Positions 6,396 to 6,864 of a stretch of 6,864 nucleotides of DNA are shown in pieces (position 1 is the stretch's first letter; every line of letters starts with the position of its first letter). Under the pieces are notes generated by a model that was not told the origin of the DNA, searched no databases, and saw only the letters and a list, made by a program, of their open reading frames with translations. Where the stretch lies: NCBI GenBank assembly GCA_902363045.1, contig CABIYX010000035.1:11496-18359 (forward strand), given 5' to 3'. Origin of the DNA: Clostridiales bacterium (GTDB taxonomy: Bacteria > Bacillota > Clostridia > Oscillospirales > Oscillospiraceae). The translations under genes were made by a program, and so were the position numbers.

Positions 6396-6864
6396 TCAGC
6401 TTTCATCAGTAATACAAAAAATCTCCTTGTTCAAGTCAAAGTAGATCACCATCAGCTCGTCGGTGATCTCCGGGTTGAAGGACAGATCCATAATGAAAAC
6501 TTGTTGATCCATCTTGTAATCCACCAGGCTGCCAAAGCGATCAAGCCGCAAAAAGTCTACCATCTCGGCAAAGGACAGCTTGGCCGGGTCGGTTCCCGGA
6601 AAAAGTTCCGCCGCAATATCCGGGTCTACATCGTCCCGGTAGAACTCCATGAAAAATGTCACAACGCTATGGTAGCGGCTGTCCTCGTCCGCCAGTGCCG
6701 CTTTGATGGCGGCTTTGGCCTTCTCCGCCAATTTCTCCGCTTCATCCAGCATTTCTCCCACCGCATCCATAGCGGCAGGATTAGCCGTCAGTTCTTCCTC
6801 TACATCGAAAAGAAAGGGCAGTCCCGATTCCTCGGGAAAGTTGAAGATTTCCTCGCCGGGGGTA
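6396..6864 (-). CDS. DUF2004-like protein, N-terminus beyond the window
   Basis: The frame stays open from the right edge to a TGA at 6398-6396, giving 155 visible residues. The internal ATG at 6770 has no ribosome binding site, and the frame upstream of it reads sensibly (GEEIFNFPEESGLPFLFDVE), so the gene starts outside the window. An acidic N-terminal part is followed by an Ala/Glu/Lys-rich helix (about residues 36-58 of the visible part), a middle helical part, and a C-terminal strand region with MDLSFNPEITDELMVIYFD and a final ES. That layout (helix, then a 'sDeiLvv.fd.n..i....ES' ending) resembles the DUF2004 family, whose role is unknown and which is often found in immunity-gene neighbourhoods. 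No signal peptide or membrane segment is seen in the visible part, so it is probably cytoplasmic. The next gene follows after 11 nt. The family call is from memory of the pattern and is moderate; the coding call is firm. Confidence 0.6.
   Translation of the reverse strand, partial: TPGEEIFNFPEESGLPFLFDVEEELTANPAAMDAVGEMLDEAEKLAEKAKAAIKAALADEDSRYHSVVTFFMEFYRDDVDPDIAAELFPGTDPAKLSFAEMVDFLRLDRFGSLVDYKMDQQVFIMDLSFNPEITDELMVIYFDLNKEIFCITDES

Noticed and set aside
1..6864. Promoter, terminator, CRISPR, tRNA or insertion-sequence signals
   Set aside because: I looked for hairpins followed by T-runs, direct-repeat arrays and transposase motifs on both strands and saw none. No intergenic gap exceeds about 25 nt.

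Overview
Every gene in this window lies on the minus strand, in one uninterrupted polycistronic run read from right to left. There are ten genes complete or nearly so, plus the first two codons of an eleventh at the left edge. The gaps between genes are 0 to about 25 nt, so there is no room for internal promoters, terminators or RNA genes. I see no transposase, integrase, CRISPR array, tRNA, rRNA or long repeat. Strong AGGAGG-type ribosome binding sites, roughly 50-55% G+C by eye, and the protein families present suggest a Firmicute, most plausibly a gut clostridium (Lachnospiraceae or Oscillospiraceae type). That placement is inference.

In transcription order the genes are: a DUF2004-like protein (cut by the right edge, 6396-6864); a SUKH-3-type immunity protein (5830-6384); a YwqG/DUF1963 protein (4966-5805); a DKNYY-repeat protein (3957-4961); a divergent SUKH/SMI1-like protein (3395-3940); a DUF5713 protein (3052-3378); a zinc-ribbon/DUF4241 fusion (2099-3046); a leucine-rich-repeat/NTF2-fold immunity-like protein (1128-2087); a small unrecognised protein (862-1119); a double zinc-ribbon protein (266-865); a second small unrecognised protein (18-263); and the start of another gene (7 to the left edge).

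Most of these families are known, or suspected from their neighbourhoods, as immunity proteins of polymorphic toxin systems (contact-dependent or secreted toxins such as LXG, YeeF or Rhs types). No toxin, adaptor or secretion gene is visible. The best reading is a stockpile of immunity genes: an orphan or poly-immunity array that would neutralise toxins of several competing strains in the cytoplasm. Nearly every gene has its own strong ribosome binding site, which fits stepwise accretion of self-contained cassettes. The two small proteins and the double zinc-ribbon protein are the best candidates for undescribed immunity families. The DUF4241 gene shows an in-frame fusion across what looks like a former gene boundary, because a perfect ribosome binding site and start codon lie inside the reading frame.
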